A stretch of 64,000 bases of DNA from NCBI RefSeq assembly GCF_025263685.1, contig NZ_CP092109.1, forward strand, positions 2,853,001 through 2,917,000, in the 5' to 3' direction. Positions 41,074 through 49,730 of this stretch are shown one piece after another; position 1 is the stretch's first letter; every line of letters begins with the position of its first letter. A model generated the notes under the pieces. The model did not search any database and had not been told where the DNA came from. It was given only the letters and a program-made list of their open reading frames with translations. Both the position numbers and the translations under genes were made by a program. The DNA comes from Geoalkalibacter halelectricus (GTDB lineage: Bacteria; Desulfobacterota; Desulfuromonadia; Desulfuromonadales; Geoalkalibacteraceae).

Positions 41074-42093
41074 GTGGTGAAAGTTCTTCCGGTTTTTCTG
41101 GTTCTACTGTTGGCGACCTCGGTCTGGGCCGAGCCCCGGGTGGTGGTGAGTATTAAGCCGGTGCACTCCCTGGTGGCCGCGGTTATGGAAGGGATCGCCG
41201 AGCCCGATTTGCTGCTGAGCGGCGGCGAGTCGCCTCATGGCCATGCTCTGCGGCCCTCCCAGGCGCGCGCCCTGGCCGCGGCGGACCTGGTGTTCTGGAT
41301 CGGCCCCGATTTGGAAACCTTTCTGGTGCGGCCCTTGCGGTCCCTGAGCGCCGGCGCGCGGGTGGTCAGCCTGCTGGACACCCCGGGTATCGAACTGCAT
41401 GCCGCGCGTGCCGGCGGGGTGTGGGAGGCACACCATCATGGACATGGCCACGATCATGGGCACGGCCACCATCACGACAAGGATCACAAGCATCCCAAGC
41501 CTGACCACAACCACAAACGCGACCATAGCCACAATCACGACCACGGACATGCCGACAAGCGGGAGCCTGAACCCTCCCCCGATGCCCATCTGTGGCTCGA
41601 TCCGGTCAATGCCCGCGCCATCGTCGCCCTGGCCCTGGCCGAGCTCAGCGAGCTGATTCCCGCCGAGCGCGAACGCCTGGCCGCCAACGCCGCGCGCCTG
41701 ACCCAGCGTTTGCAGGATCTGGAAGCGGAATTGGAGGGGCTGCTCGCGCCGGTGCGCGAGGTTCCCTTCGTGGTGTTTCACGATGCTTACCAGTACCTGG
41801 AGAAACGCTACCGGCTCAACGCGGTGGGCTCCATCACCCTCGACCCGGAGCGGACTCCCAGCGCCCAGCGGGTGCGCGAGGTGCAGGGGCTGATCCGCGC
41901 GCGCGGCGCACGCTGCGTGTTCGCCGAGCCGCAGTTCACTCCGCGTCTGGTGGCTACGGTGGTGGAGGGCAGCGGCGCTCGCCAGGGGGTGCTCGATCCC
42001 CTCGGCGCGGACCTTGAGCCCGGCTCCGAGGCATATTTCCGGCTGCTGCGCGATCTGGGAGAAAATCTGCACGCCTGTTTGGCCCATGAGTGA
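41074..42093 (+). CDS. znuA: Periplasmic zinc-binding protein ZnuA
   Basis: Cluster A-I metal-binding protein of about 339 residues. Signal peptide about 1-19 (VKVLPVFLVLLLATSVWA). Metal ligands are likely H in SIKPVHSLV, the downstream histidines in PDAHLWLDP and FHDAYQYLEKR, and E/D in FAEPQFTP. A very long His-rich loop (about residues 116-160, over 20 histidines) is a typical ZnuA feature. GTG starts at 41071, 41074 and 41077 are all open; 41074 is best spaced (seven bases) from GGAGG. Its stop overlaps the next gene by eight bases. Confidence 0.93.
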   Translation: MVKVLPVFLVLLLATSVWAEPRVVVSIKPVHSLVAAVMEGIAEPDLLLSGGESPHGHALRPSQARALAAADLVFWIGPDLETFLVRPLRSLSAGARVVSLLDTPGIELHAARAGGVWEAHHHGHGHDHGHGHHHDKDHKHPKPDHNHKRDHSHNHDHGHADKREPEPSPDAHLWLDPVNARAIVALALAELSELIPAERERLAANAARLTQRLQDLEAELEGLLAPVREVPFVVFHDAYQYLEKRYRLNAVGSITLDPERTPSAQRVREVQGLIRARGARCVFAEPQFTPRLVATVVEGSGARQGVLDPLGADLEPGSEAYFRLLRDLGENLHACLAHE

Positions 42094-42766
42094 TTTGACG
42101 GATTTGATCGCCGCCTACGGCGAGCATCTGGCCCAGTACGATCGCTGGTTCTCGGACTGCATGGAGCGCTTTTCCGACCGGATTTTCTGCGCGGCGGGCT
42201 GCGCGGGCTGCTGCCGGGCGCTGTTCGACATCAGCCTGCTCGATGCCGCTCTTTTGCAGCGGGGTTTGCACGGCTTGACCCCGGCCGAGCAGACGCGGGT
42301 GCGGGAGCGCTCCGGCGCGATCCTCGTCCGGCTGCAGGAACACTGGCCGGATTTCTCCCACCCCTATACCCTCAATCACCGGCCCGAGGACCACTGGGAG
42401 GTGCCCGAGGAGGATGCGACACCCTGTCCATTTCTGGACGACACCGGGCGTTGCCTGGCCTACGCCTTTCGGCCTGCCACCTGCCGCCTGCACGGGCTGC
42501 CCAACGTCGATCGCGGCGGCGAGATCTTTCAGGCGCAGGGCTGCAGCCTTAACTTCGCCGGTGCCCGCGCCCTGGAAGAAGCGGGACTGCAATGGGATTT
42601 TCACGCCGCTTTTCTCGCCGAGGCACGTCTCTACCGCAGTTTTGCCGAGGCGCTCCTCGGCTCCCCGGAGGTGCAGGCCGACACCTTCATCGCCGCGGTT
42701 CCCTTCATTGATTTCACAGCCCTTGGCGCACCCGGCAGGCGTGGTAAAGTTAACCTGATTCCCTGA
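42086..42766 (+). CDS. YkgJ-type cysteine-cluster protein
   Basis: A 226-residue cytosolic protein. The family cluster CAAGCAGCCRALFDIS lies near residues 34-49, and further cysteines are in PCPFLDDTGRCLAYAFRPATCRLHG. YkgJ/UPF0153 proteins are thought to bind zinc or an Fe-S cluster. Overlap of start and znuA stop makes co-translation likely, and suggests a role in zinc handling, which is inference. ATG at 42086. Confidence 0.85.
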   Translation: MSDLTDLIAAYGEHLAQYDRWFSDCMERFSDRIFCAAGCAGCCRALFDISLLDAALLQRGLHGLTPAEQTRVRERSGAILVRLQEHWPDFSHPYTLNHRPEDHWEVPEEDATPCPFLDDTGRCLAYAFRPATCRLHGLPNVDRGGEIFQAQGCSLNFAGARALEEAGLQWDFHAAFLAEARLYRSFAEALLGSPEVQADTFIAAVPFIDFTALGAPGRRGKVNLIP

Positions 42767-42802
42767 GATCCGGATTAACGCCCAGCGCCCCAGGAGGTTT
42801 GC

Positions 42803-43900
42803 ATGGCTTTTGCCCTGCCGCCTTATCATCCTCCCGATTTTACCGCATCCAGGCTGGCCCAGGCCCCTGTGGCACGCTTCGTCGCCGTGGAGCGCGACGG
42901 GGTGGCGCCCGCCGAATATCACGCCACCTCGGTGTTCCCCGAATACCTGCAACTGGCTCCCGGTGACTGGCGCCTGCTCAAGGAATCGCGCATGGACTGC
43001 GTGGTGCGCCTGGGGGCCGCGGAGGATCTGGAGGTCGTCGAGTTCCGCCGCCTGTGCCGCGGCGACCGGGTGGCGTTGGGTCGACGCGAGGACGGCGGCG
43101 ACGGCATTTTGGTGCACACCAGCGGATTTCGCGCCGCCGCGCGGCGCGCGGAGAAGTTCGCCTTTCGCACCCTGACCACCCGAGAGACATCCTTTTCCTA
43201 CGATTACGACGAGCTTTACGCCCTGCTCGGCCATGAACGGCATCAGGGCTTTGTTCTCTGGGTGCTGGGGCCGGCCCTGGCTTTTGACCGGGACGCGCGC
43301 GCGGCCTTTGTCCGCCTGGTGCGGGCGGGGTTCGTTCACGGCGTACTGGCCGGAAACGCCCTGCCCACCCACGATCTCGAAGCCGCCCTGCACGGCACGG
43401 CCCTGGGCCAGGAGATCTATCGCAAGCGCCCGGTTGCCGAGGGGCATTACAAGCACCTCGACACCCTCAACAGCCTGCGTGCCTTGGGCTCCGTCGAAGC
43501 CGCCGTGGCGCGCGGGCTGGTCTGCGAGGGCATCGTTCACGCCCTGGTGCAAAACCACATCCCCTATGTCTTCGCCGGCTCCATTCGCGACGACGGACCG
43601 CTGCCCGGGGTGATCGCCGATGCCTGCGCCGCCCAGGACGCCATGCGCGCCCTGGCGCGCCGCGCCACCACGGTGATCTGCCTGGCGACGCAGTTGCACA
43701 CCATCGCCACCGGAAACCTGACGCCGAGCTACCAGGTTCTGGCCGACGGCCGGGTGCGCCCGGTGTACTTCTACAGCGTCGACATGTCGGAGTTCGCCGC
43801 CCAGAAGCTCATCAACCGCGGCTCTCTCACCACTCGGGCGATTTTGACCAACGCGCAGGATTTCGTCGTGACTCTGGAGCGGGGCCTGACAACCTCCTAA
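42803..43900 (+). CDS. LOR/SDH-domain protein, probable ornithine cyclodeaminase (archaeal/ArgZ-C-terminal type)
   Basis: A 365-residue protein of the LOR/SDH conserved-region family. Its C-terminal half carries the conserved VFAGSIRDDGPLPGVI and CLATQLHTIATGNLTPSY segments that in cyanobacterial arginine dihydrolase fusions (AgrE/ArgZ) and in methanogen enzymes form an NAD-dependent ornithine cyclodeaminase, giving proline and ammonia. The N-terminal AgrE-like guanidine-hydrolase domain is absent, so it would act on free ornithine. AGGAGG precedes the ATG. It overlaps, tail to tail by 4 bp, the carbamate kinase gene. Confidence 0.82.
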   Translation: MAFALPPYHPPDFTASRLAQAPVARFVAVERDGVAPAEYHATSVFPEYLQLAPGDWRLLKESRMDCVVRLGAAEDLEVVEFRRLCRGDRVALGRREDGGDGILVHTSGFRAAARRAEKFAFRTLTTRETSFSYDYDELYALLGHERHQGFVLWVLGPALAFDRDARAAFVRLVRAGFVHGVLAGNALPTHDLEAALHGTALGQEIYRKRPVAEGHYKHLDTLNSLRALGSVEAAVARGLVCEGIVHALVQNHIPYVFAGSIRDDGPLPGVIADACAAQDAMRALARRATTVICLATQLHTIATGNLTPSYQVLADGRVRPVYFYSVDMSEFAAQKLINRGSLTTRAILTNAQDFVVTLERGLTTS

Positions 43901-44829
43901 TCGCGGATGATTTCCGTGCCGGCCTCACCGCGCAGGGCCGCCTCGATATCCTCCACGGCGCAGATCAGGGCGCGTTTTCCGCCACCCTGGAGAAAGCGCA
44001 GGCAGGCTTCGACCTTAGGGCCCATGGAGCCCGGCGCGAACTGACCGGCCGCCAGGTGCGCGCGCGCCTCACTGGCGCCAAGACGGCGCAAAAAGCGCTG
44101 CCGTGCGCCGCCGAAGTCCAACGCGACTCCCGGTACGTCGGTGGCGATGAGAAATATCTCCACCCCCACCTCCAAAGCCAGGCACGCCCCGGCCAGATCC
44201 TTGTCGATGACCGCATCCACACCCTGAAAACCGCGTACCTCGCGCACCACGGGAATGCCGCCGCCACCGCAGCAGATCACCACGAAGCCCTGTTCGACGA
44301 GCAGACGTATCTCGCGCTTTTCCACCACGGTGCGCGGCTCGGGCGACGCCACCACGCGCCGCCAGCCCCGGGGCGTCTTTACCACGGGGAAATCCTCGGT
44401 CGGGCGCCGCGGATAAAATGGGCCGATGGGTTTGGTCGGCTCCTGAAAGGCCGGGTCGTCGGGGTCCACCACCACATAGCTGATGAGACTCACCAGAGGC
44501 GGCGGATCGTCGAGGCCCGCGGCGGCAAAGGCGGCGTCCAGAGACGATTCGATCATGTAGCCCAGTTGCCCTTGGGTCTGGGCGACGAGGATCTCCAGGG
44601 GCAGGTGCGGCACCTCGTGGCAGCTTTCCTGTTGCAGCAGCAGGTTGCCGACCTGCGGGCCGTTGCCGTGGGTGAGGATCAGGCGATGGTCGCGCGCCAG
44701 GCGTGCTAGTTGTCGCACCGGGCGTTGCAGGTTGGCGAACTGTTGTTCGATGGTGCCTTCCTCGCCGGCACGAATGAGAGCGTTGCCGCCCAGGGCGACG
44801 AGCAGTAGAGGTTTGGCGGTGGAGTTCAT
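43897..44829 (-). CDS. arcC: Carbamate kinase
   Basis: Amino-acid-kinase-fold enzyme of 310 residues. Motifs LLVALGGNALIRAGEEG, LTHGNGPQVGNLLLQQE, VICCGGGGIPVV and FLIATDVPGVALDFG are those of carbamate kinase. It converts carbamoyl phosphate and ADP to ATP, carbon dioxide and ammonia, or the reverse. No arginine deiminase or ornithine carbamoyltransferase is in the window. The start overlaps the stop of the synthetase-like gene (ATGA), so they are translationally coupled. Confidence 0.94.
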   Translation of the reverse strand: MNSTAKPLLLVALGGNALIRAGEEGTIEQQFANLQRPVRQLARLARDHRLILTHGNGPQVGNLLLQQESCHEVPHLPLEILVAQTQGQLGYMIESSLDAAFAAAGLDDPPPLVSLISYVVVDPDDPAFQEPTKPIGPFYPRRPTEDFPVVKTPRGWRRVVASPEPRTVVEKREIRLLVEQGFVVICCGGGGIPVVREVRGFQGVDAVIDKDLAGACLALEVGVEIFLIATDVPGVALDFGGARQRFLRRLGASEARAHLAAGQFAPGSMGPKVEACLRFLQGGGKRALICAVEDIEAALRGEAGTEIIRD

Positions 44830-46169
44830 GTCTTTCCTCCTCGCCCTCGGATGAACGCCGCCAGACGCGGGCCCAGCACCTGCGCCAGGGTGGGGCCGTC
44901 GCCGTCGGCATAACCGTAGCGCACGCGCAGGCTGGGATGCTCGATGTCGAGCAGGCGCGCCAGGTCGCTGGGCGTTGCGAAGAGCACCAGGTCGCAGGGC
45001 ACGGCGTTGATGGTGGCTTGCAAATCGCGCCTCTGCTCCGCGCCGTAGCCCATGGCCGGCAGGACTTTCTCAAGGTGGGGATAGTCCGCATAAACCTGGG
45101 TCAAGGAGCCGCGCGCATAGGGGCGCGGATCGACGATCTCCGCCGCCGCGGCCCGGCGCGCGGCCAGAGTCGCGGCGCCAAAGGCCATGCCGCCGTGGGT
45201 CAGGCTCGGGCCGTCTTCCACCACCAGCACGCGCTTGCCGCGGATTTGTTCCTCTCCCTCAACCTCGATGGCCGTGCGCGCCGGTACCACGTCGGCCGTG
45301 GGGCGCAGGCGCGCCACGCTGTCACGCACCGCGGCGATTTGCACGGGGGTGGCCGAATCGGTTTTGGCGATGATCGCGATGTCGGCGCACAGCAGGTTGC
45401 TCTCTCCCGGATAGTAGAGGCGTTCGTGGCCGGCGCGGTGCGGATCGAGGAGCACGATATGCACGTCGGGGCGAAAGAAGGGCAGATCGTTGTTGCCGCC
45501 GTCCCAGATCAGAATGTCGGCCTCGGCCTGCGCTCGGCGTAAAATCGCCGCGTAGTCCACGCCTGCGTAAACCACCAGCCCCTCATCCACCAGCGGTTCA
45601 TATTCCTCGCGCTCCTCGATGGTGCAGTCCATGGCCCGGATATCGGCATGGGAGGCAAAACGCTGCACCGCCTGGCGCGCCAAATCGCCGTAGGGCATGG
45701 GATGGCGCACCACCACCGGCCGCAATCCCTGGGCGCGCACCAAATCGCACACCGCGCGCGTCGTCGGGGATTTGCCGCAGCCGGTACGCACCGCGCCGAT
45801 GCTGATCACCGGGCAAGAGGCGATCAGTTGCGTGCGCCGGGTGCCCAGCAGCACGAAATCCGCGCCGCGCGCCAGAGCCAGGGAGGCTTTGTGCATGACC
45901 TGGAGGTGGGGCAGATCGCTGTAGGCGAACACCACCACATCGACCTGTTGGTCGACCAGCAGGGGTTCCAATGCCTCTTCGGCAACGATCGGAATGCCCT
46001 CGGGGTAGAGGGGGCCGGCCAATTCGGGGGGATAGCGCCGCTCGGCGATGTCGGGAATTTGCGCGGCGGTAAAGGCCAGCACCCGATGGGCCGGATCTTC
46101 GCGGAAGACCAGGTTGAAATTGTGAAAATCGCGGCCGGCCGCGCCCATGATCACCACGGTTCGAGGCAT
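44826..46169 (-). CDS. Cyclic 2,3-diphosphoglycerate synthetase-like P-loop protein
   Basis: A 447-residue cytosolic protein. N-terminal Rossmann-like part MPRTVVIMGAAGRDFHNFN, a central P-loop-like IGAVRTGCGKSPTTRAV, then GGNNDLPFFRPDVHIVLLDP and VLVVEDGPSLTHGGM. These are the marks of the cDPG synthetase family known from thermophilic methanogens. Bacterial members are found beside carbamate kinase genes, and their real reaction is uncertain. ATG at 46169 follows AAGGAA. A full palindromic repeat lies 30 bases upstream of it. Confidence 0.85.
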   Translation of the reverse strand: MPRTVVIMGAAGRDFHNFNLVFREDPAHRVLAFTAAQIPDIAERRYPPELAGPLYPEGIPIVAEEALEPLLVDQQVDVVVFAYSDLPHLQVMHKASLALARGADFVLLGTRRTQLIASCPVISIGAVRTGCGKSPTTRAVCDLVRAQGLRPVVVRHPMPYGDLARQAVQRFASHADIRAMDCTIEEREEYEPLVDEGLVVYAGVDYAAILRRAQAEADILIWDGGNNDLPFFRPDVHIVLLDPHRAGHERLYYPGESNLLCADIAIIAKTDSATPVQIAAVRDSVARLRPTADVVPARTAIEVEGEEQIRGKRVLVVEDGPSLTHGGMAFGAATLAARRAAAAEIVDPRPYARGSLTQVYADYPHLEKVLPAMGYGAEQRRDLQATINAVPCDLVLFATPSDLARLLDIEHPSLRVRYGYADGDGPTLAQVLGPRLAAFIRGRGGKT

Positions 46170-46198
46170 GTGGACATTCCTTGGATAGTAACTGTGCA

Positions 46199-46311
46199 GC
46201 ATGGGGTCGCAACCCCCATGCCAAGGGGCGCTTTTCGCCGTCCATGGCCGCTTGACCGGCGCCATCCATGGCGCCGGACACCCTCGTCATGGGGGCTGCG
46301 ACCCCACACCG
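46199..46311. repeat. Full palindromic repeat, copy 1
   Basis: About 112 bases. Starts GCATGGGGTCGCAACCCCCA and ends CATGGGGGCTGCGACCCCAC ACCG; between them GGCGCTTTTCGCC and TGGCCGCTTGACC form further pairs. It is about 85-90 percent like copy 2 at 48.8 kb. It lies between a minus-strand gene (30 bases from its ATG) and a plus-strand gene. A 290-base gap here holds nothing else. Confidence 0.9.
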
Positions 46312-46458
46312 TTGGATGGATGCCTTGAGTATTCTTGTAATATTTTAGCCTGCTTGGACTGGGCGGCAACGTGTTGAGCGCGAAAGTTCTGGCCGAAAAG
46401 GGGGGGGATGCTGTTAAAATGTAACGTCCGGCTGCAGATTCCAGATGATGGAGGCCTC

Positions 46459-46998
46459 ATGGCAAAGAATAAAGACGCGAAGGAAAAAGAATCCAAGGAA
46501 AAACAGGAAAAGGACAGTGGTGGCGGTGGGATTCTACAGGGGATTTTCGCCGGCTATCTCATTCTGATCCTGCATGCCGTGCTGATGCTGGTGGTGGCGT
46601 TGCTGGTGGTCTTTTTGCGCGGTGTGGTGGAATACATGCTGTGGATTTTTCTCGGCGGCGCATTCCTCATCTGCCTGTCCGCCTATATGTTTTACCGACG
46701 GGTGAAAAAAGGCGCCATCAACATCGGCGGCGCTCTCAACGACCCGGCCCTGCGCGACCGGCCGCTGGAAATCAGCTTTCTCGGCGGCCTGGCGGCGGTG
46801 CGTTTCGGCCGGCCCGGGGGCCTGGGCGAGGGTGACTACCCGCGCGCCATCGAGGGCCGGGCGGTGGAGGAGGCGCCGCGCCTGGAAGATCCCGAGGCCA
46901 TGCGCCGCCGCGAACTGGCGCGGCTGGTGCTGATGCTGGAACGCGAACTGATCACCCAGGAAGAATACGAACGGCTCAAGCACGATCTGCTCAAATAG
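46459..46998 (+). CDS. Membrane protein with charged N terminus and SHOCT-like tail
   Basis: A 179-residue protein. It opens with a highly charged lysine/glutamate segment and a GGGG hinge, two membrane helices (about 32-56 and 60-78), then a cytoplasmic part ending LERELITQEEYERLKHDLLK, which resembles the SHOCT oligomerisation motif. ATG at 46459 follows GGAGG. No partner is obvious. Function unknown. Confidence 0.78.
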   Translation: MAKNKDAKEKESKEKQEKDSGGGGILQGIFAGYLILILHAVLMLVVALLVVFLRGVVEYMLWIFLGGAFLICLSAYMFYRRVKKGAINIGGALNDPALRDRPLEISFLGGLAAVRFGRPGGLGEGDYPRAIEGRAVEEAPRLEDPEAMRRRELARLVLMLERELITQEEYERLKHDLLK

Positions 46999-47023
46999 GT
47001 TCTCGAATGACCGTGTCCGGCAC

Positions 47024-48712
47024 CTAATGGCGAAAGGTGCGGCTGAAGACTTGTTCCTGTTCGGGACTGCCGATGAGAATCAGCCCCATGCCTTTCGCAA
47101 GAATCGTCTCCGGCGGCGGCACCACCAGGGGGTCCTGATCGTCGTCGCGTTCCAGGGCGACGATGGAACAGCCTGATCGGGGTCGTATGCGCGAATCCTG
47201 AATGCTCTTGCCGATCAATTCCGGCGGCAGATCGCGGCGGAAGACATTGATCCCCTCAGTCAGAAAAATCGATTCTTTCCCCTCAATGATATTGCTCAAA
47301 ATGTTGGCACCCACTGAGGCGTTCGACACCACGAAATCGGCACCGGCGGCGTAGAGTTGCTCGACGTTCTCCTCGCGGTTGGCGCGGGCGACGATGCGGA
47401 TGTCGGGATTGATGTGGCGGCTGGCCAGGGTCAGAAAGATGTTGGTGCTGTCGTCGTTGGTGGTGACGATCAGCCCCTTGGCCTCTTGAATTCCGGACTC
47501 GCGAAGAACCTTGGGGCTGGTGGCGTCGCCGATGACGGCCACGTGGTCCAGGCAGTCGGGGTTGGATTGGCAGTCGATGAGGATGAAGGGGACGGACCGT
47601 CGTTCAAGAAAGCTTGCGGCGGCGCAGCCGATACGCCCATGACCGAGAATCAGAATTCGGTCTTCGGATTCTTCCTCCCCGGTGACTTTTTCCAGGGCTT
47701 TTAGCTGCTCGGCCGTGCCGGCCAGGACCATGAGCGCTTTGGGCGAAAGAATGGTGTCGGCCTGCGGGGTGGTGAAGCGGCCGCGCTCCCATAAGCCGAT
47801 GACCGCAAGGCCCGTGCGCTGGCGAACCTGGGCCTGGGCCAGGGTTTGCCCGACAAAGGGGGTGCCCTGCACGGGGATCTCCGCGATTTGCAGACTGCCG
47901 AAGGAATCGAGGACATGGGCCAGGGCGCCGCGCGTCGTTGCGCGACTGGCCAGGTAGTGGCCGAGAATGTTTTTAAGGGGGATGGACTGATCGGCGCCGG
48001 CGAGACGCAAGAGATCCTGGTGCTCGGGTTCGTTGACCAGGGTGGCGATGGGCGTATCGCACAGGGAGCGCGCCGTCAGGCACAGGTTGGTGTTTTCCGG
48101 GTCGCTGAGGTTGGCGATGATGTGCCCTGCCGCCTCCACGCGCGCGCCCCGCAGCGCTTTGGCGTCGGTGGGGGTTCCATAGACGACCTGCAACCCTTCT
48201 TCCTCCAACGCGATTGCCTGTTCATGATCGGGGGAAACGATGACGAAGGGTGTCCGGCGGTTCTGCAGGTGACGGGTCAGTGTGCGTGTGACGGAATCGA
48301 AACCGAAGATCAGGATGTGGCCGCTGGTCTCCGCGGGCAGGGCCATAGTGGCGCGATAGCGCAGGCGCTGCTCGATCCAGGGGGCGAGAAACAGGCTGAT
48401 CATGCCGAAGGGCAATAAAATCAGCATGAACACCACCCCCGAGAGGGTGACGATGGCGGAGAAGAGAAAGCCCGGATCGCTGGAGAAGGTGATATCGCCG
48501 TAGCCCAGGGTGGACATGGCGGTGATCGTCCAGTAGATGCCGGTAATAAAGGAATAATCACGGCCTTCAAGTTCCCACATCAGAAAGCGGAAAAGGGCCG
48601 CGTAAGTCATGACCAGCAGGGTCAAAAACGAACAGTAAAAGGTGAGAATTTTAATGTTTTTTCGCGCCTGGCCGCGAAAAAAATAGGCCAATTCGGCCGC
48701 AAAGGTCTTCAT
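47024..48712 (-). CDS. Voltage-independent K+ channel with two RCK domains
   Basis: A 562-residue ion channel: two membrane helices around the pore helix and filter TAMSTLGYGDITF (about residues 46-58), then two RCK/TrkA-N domains (about 130-250 with ILIFGFDSVTRTL, and about 345-460 with ILILGHGRIGCAA) and TrkA-C parts. MthK-type gating by ligand binding to the RCK ring is likely. GYGD confirms potassium selectivity. No neighbour on the operon. Palindromic repeat copy 2 lies about 120 bases upstream. Confidence 0.94.
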   Translation of the reverse strand: MKTFAAELAYFFRGQARKNIKILTFYCSFLTLLVMTYAALFRFLMWELEGRDYSFITGIYWTITAMSTLGYGDITFSSDPGFLFSAIVTLSGVVFMLILLPFGMISLFLAPWIEQRLRYRATMALPAETSGHILIFGFDSVTRTLTRHLQNRRTPFVIVSPDHEQAIALEEEGLQVVYGTPTDAKALRGARVEAAGHIIANLSDPENTNLCLTARSLCDTPIATLVNEPEHQDLLRLAGADQSIPLKNILGHYLASRATTRGALAHVLDSFGSLQIAEIPVQGTPFVGQTLAQAQVRQRTGLAVIGLWERGRFTTPQADTILSPKALMVLAGTAEQLKALEKVTGEEESEDRILILGHGRIGCAAASFLERRSVPFILIDCQSNPDCLDHVAVIGDATSPKVLRESGIQEAKGLIVTTNDDSTNIFLTLASRHINPDIRIVARANREENVEQLYAAGADFVVSNASVGANILSNIIEGKESIFLTEGINVFRRDLPPELIGKSIQDSRIRPRSGCSIVALERDDDQDPLVVPPPETILAKGMGLILIGSPEQEQVFSRTFRH

Positions 48713-48832
48713 GGGTTCTCGCCGTCGTCCGCATCAGCAATGGTGAAACCAAGCCATGTCGGATAAAAAGGTTTGGATTATCAAGCCCTTTTATCCCATC
48801 GGCGGGTTCTTTGGCAAGGAGTAACTCGTCAC

Positions 48833-48944
48833 CATGGGATCGCAGCCCCCATGGCAAGGGGCGCTTTTCGCCATCCCTGGCCGCTTGACTGGCGCCATCC
48901 TTGGCGCCAGACACCCTCGCCATGGGGGCCGCAATCCCACACCG
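48833..48944. repeat. Full palindromic repeat, copy 2
   Basis: CATGGGATCGCAGCCCCCAT at the left and CATGGGGGCCGCAATCCCAC ACCGG at the right, with GGGCGCTTTTCGCC and TGGCGCC-ATCCTT-GGCGCCA between. Very close to copy 1 at 46.2 kb. It is in a 300-base gap, with a heptamer repeat nearby. Confidence 0.9.
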
Positions 48945-48978
48945 GATGAGCAGATCCCAGAATTTATAGATTCAAAAA

Positions 48979-49006
48979 CAAATGACCAATGACAAATGAC
49001 AAATAA
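48979..49006 (+). repeat. Solo heptamer repeat
   Basis: CAAATGA, CCAATGA, CAAATGA, CAAATAA, ending seven bases before the stop of the minus-strand THUMP gene. Same family as the copies at 28.8, 30.2 and 31.2-31.7 kb. No gene lies inside it. Confidence 0.9.
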
Positions 49007-49012
49007 CAGCCC

Positions 49013-49552
49013 TCAACCCACCCGCACCACCTCGTAGCGCTCCATCAGGTCGCGGGTGAGAAGCCCCAGGCCGCAGCGATCCCCCAGGGTTTCCACGGCG
49101 AGTATCGCCTCGGGGTGGGTGAAGTCGATAGTTCCCGGCGCGCCGCGCGCTTCGAGTTGCGCCAGAATGAAGGCGTCCAGGTCGCGCTCGATCTCGGGCG
49201 AGATGATTTCGCCCTTGTGACCGCGACGCTCCAGGCGCACATAAAAGCTTTTTCCTGCCAGGCGCTCCAGAAACCCCGGCACCATTTCCTTGAGCAGATC
49301 GCCGAACGTATCCGGGGTGAAGGTGAATACCCGCTCGACGGGAATGATCCGTCCCAGATCCTGAAAGGCATAAAATTTACGCTCGCGCTCGCGACGGATG
49401 GTTTCGAGCATGGACAAAGGATCGCTCACCTGTCCGAGGGCGACGCCGAGAAATTCGGTGCGGCGGAATTCCCCGAAGGGTGCCAGATCCTCGAGCATGT
49501 GACGGTAGCGGCCGGCGCCGGCCATGGTTGCGACGATGTTGAATTTCCACAT
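49013..49552 (-). CDS. THUMP-domain protein
   Basis: A 179-residue stand-alone THUMP-like protein (MWKFNIVATMAGAGRYRHMLEDL ... FYVRLERRGHKGEI ... IDFTHPEAILAVETLGDRCGLGLLTRDL). THUMP domains bind RNA in tRNA-modifying enzymes; this has no catalytic domain. AGGAGAA precedes the ATG. Possible adaptor for tRNA modification, by analogy only. Confidence 0.88.
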   Translation of the reverse strand: MWKFNIVATMAGAGRYRHMLEDLAPFGEFRRTEFLGVALGQVSDPLSMLETIRRERERKFYAFQDLGRIIPVERVFTFTPDTFGDLLKEMVPGFLERLAGKSFYVRLERRGHKGEIISPEIERDLDAFILAQLEARGAPGTIDFTHPEAILAVETLGDRCGLGLLTRDLMERYEVVRVG

Positions 49553-49673
49553 CGCGGTTCTCCTGAGAGGGTGCGGTTGAAGGAAGACTCCACGGCTCTA
49601 CTCTCATTATAAACGCATCGGCGCCTTTGTTGCAGGGTGCTTGCCTTACTGCGTTCGGAAGGTTCAAGAAAAA

Positions 49674-49702
49674 AAGCAGGCAACCCTCCGGTCGCCTGCT
49701 TC
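49674..49702 (-). terminator. Terminator of the rubrerythrin gene
   Basis: Stem AAGCAGGC / GCCTGCTT with extra ACC/GGT pairs near the loop; on the minus strand a run of seven T follows the stem. Confidence 0.88.
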
Positions 49703-49730
49703 TTATGAAAAAGTTGAACTTGCAGCGAAT

